From: Betaproteobacteria bacterium RIFCSPLOWO2_02_FULL_68_150
Lineage (GTDB): Bacteria; Pseudomonadota; Gammaproteobacteria; Burkholderiales; SG8-39
Reading direction: 5' to 3'
DNA length: 6,277 nucleotides
NCBI GenBank assembly: GCA_001771975.1
Contig: MERE01000077.1
Location: 1 to 6,277, forward strand
In this document: in pieces, positions 5,853 to 6,277 of the stretch
How positions within the stretch are numbered: position 1 is the stretch's first letter
Layout: each line of letters opens with the position of its first letter
Program-made: the position numbers and the translations under genes
Notes under the pieces: generated by a model
The model's input: only the letters and a program-made list of their open reading frames with translations
Told to the model about the DNA's origin: nothing
Databases searched by the model: none

Positions 5853-5933
5853 GTGTAAATGACCTCGGCAGGCTGGGAATGATAGCGCAGCGCGTAACGT
5901 ACAATCGCGGCCTTTTCCGGTCGTTGGCGGCGC
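5853..5933. promoter_or_regulatory. Divergent promoter region between the leftward operon and mpl
   Basis: This 81-base gap separates two divergently read genes, so promoters for both are expected here. On the plus strand TACAAT (5900-5905) matches five of six -10 bases and lies 28 bases before the mpl GTG. On the minus strand TATCAT (5884-5879) matches five of six and lies 26 bases before the ATG at 5852. Neither has a convincing TTGACA-like -35 at 16-18 bases, so both calls rest on -10 boxes and position. No clear operator palindrome is seen. GAGG (5866-5863, minus strand) is the likely ribosome binding site of the leftward gene. Confidence 0.45.
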
Positions 5934-6277
5934 GTGCACCTACATATCCTAGGCATCTGCGGCACCTTCATGGGCGGTATCGCCGTGATCGCGCGCGAAG
6001 CTGGCCATCGTGTCACCGGCTGCGATGCGAATGTTTATCCGCCCATGAGCGACCAATTGCGCACGCTCGGCATCGAAGTCGGCGAGGGCTATGGCGCGGA
6101 TCAGCTCGCGCTCAATCCCGATATCTGGATCGTCGGCAACGTCGTCAGCCGGGGCAATCCGCTCATGGAGGCGATTTTGGATCGCGGCGATCGCTTTGTA
6201 TCCGGGCCGCAATGGCTGAACGACCAGGTACTGCACGGTAAGTGGGTGCTCGCTGTTGCTGGAACGCACGGTAAAAC
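5934..6277 (+). CDS. mpl: UDP-N-acetylmuramate:tripeptide ligase Mpl (N-terminal part, cut by window)
   Basis: The first 114 codons plus two bases of a Mur-ligase family enzyme. Mpl attaches the recycled tripeptide L-Ala-gamma-D-Glu-meso-DAP to UDP-MurNAc with ATP, in the cytoplasm, saving cell-wall peptide for reuse. Seen: HILGICGTFMGG (4-15), the UDP-binding glycine loop with the CGTFMGG spelling that separates Mpl from MurC; DANVYPPMSDQL (31-42); GNVVSRGNP (68-76); SGPQWL (90-95); and VLAVAGTHGK (105-114), with the following T begun, which is the ATP P-loop at the window edge. It aligns well with remembered E. coli Mpl from the first residue. The start is GTG at 5934; no in-frame ATG or other start exists just upstream, and the first in-frame ATG (codon 13) would delete the glycine loop. 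The Shine-Dalgarno is weak (GGCGG). The gene is divergent from the acc-containing run and unrelated to it in pathway. Confidence 0.95.
   Translation, partial: MHLHILGICGTFMGGIAVIAREAGHRVTGCDANVYPPMSDQLRTLGIEVGEGYGADQLALNPDIWIVGNVVSRGNPLMEAILDRGDRFVSGPQWLNDQVLHGKWVLAVAGTHGK

Noticed and set aside
5853..5939. Longer N-terminus for the nucleotidyltransferase-like protein from the ATG at 5939.
   Set aside because: It would consume the whole intergenic region and overlap the mpl start, and the added 29 residues look unlike the family. The ATG at 5852 has a usable GAGG.
1..6277. Search for CRISPR arrays, tRNA or rRNA genes, insertion sequences, long repeats and toxin-antitoxin or defence genes.
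   Set aside because: None was seen. The window is filled by recognisable chromosomal genes with only short gaps, and composition is uniform apart from the small AT-rich patch before aroQ.

Overview
The window is a GC-rich bacterial chromosome segment that is almost entirely coding. Gene content and order point to a betaproteobacterium: a leftward run of thiol reductase, aroQ, accB, accC, prmA, a DUF3426 zinc-ribbon membrane protein and a PfkB-type kinase, with mpl divergent at the right edge. This assignment comes from recognising protein families and their order, not from a database search, and I would not name a family or genus.

Layout: eight genes on the minus strand form one tightly packed run from about 5852 down to 1. 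In transcription order they are an uncharacterised protein with a nucleotidyltransferase-like core (5852-5232), a TlpA/ResA-like membrane-anchored or exported thioredoxin (5251-4670), type II 3-dehydroquinate dehydratase aroQ (4648-4190), the biotin carboxyl carrier accB (4147-3701), biotin carboxylase accC (3699-2341), ribosomal protein L11 methyltransferase prmA (2341-1451), the DUF3426 protein (1454-738) and a PfkB-family sugar/nucleoside kinase that runs off the left edge (720-1). Three junctions overlap (by 20, 1 and 4 bases), accB and accC are 1 base apart, and the other three gaps are 17 to 42 bases. I see no terminator, so co-transcription is likely. A weak internal promoter in the AT-rich patch before aroQ is possible. 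On the plus strand, the first 114 codons of mpl start at 5934 with GTG, and the window ends inside its ATP-binding loop. The 81-base gap 5853-5933 is the only place for divergent promoters.

How the genes fit together: accB and accC form the biotin half of acetyl-CoA carboxylase (malonyl-CoA for fatty acid synthesis). aroQ serves the shikimate pathway, prmA modifies the ribosome, and mpl recycles cell-wall peptides. The thioredoxin-like protein probably handles thiols outside the cytoplasm. The mix is mainly housekeeping, with no mobile element, tRNA, rRNA, CRISPR array or defence system. Three proteins lack a precise known role: the nucleotidyltransferase-like protein, the DUF3426 protein and the PfkB kinase.

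No striking new system is visible. The items most worth a second look are the nucleotidyltransferase-like protein with an incomplete acidic triad, the choice of start codon in the thioredoxin gene (which decides whether it carries a twin-arginine motif), the translationally coupled prmA-DUF3426 pair, and several non-ATG starts that simple gene callers would miss.
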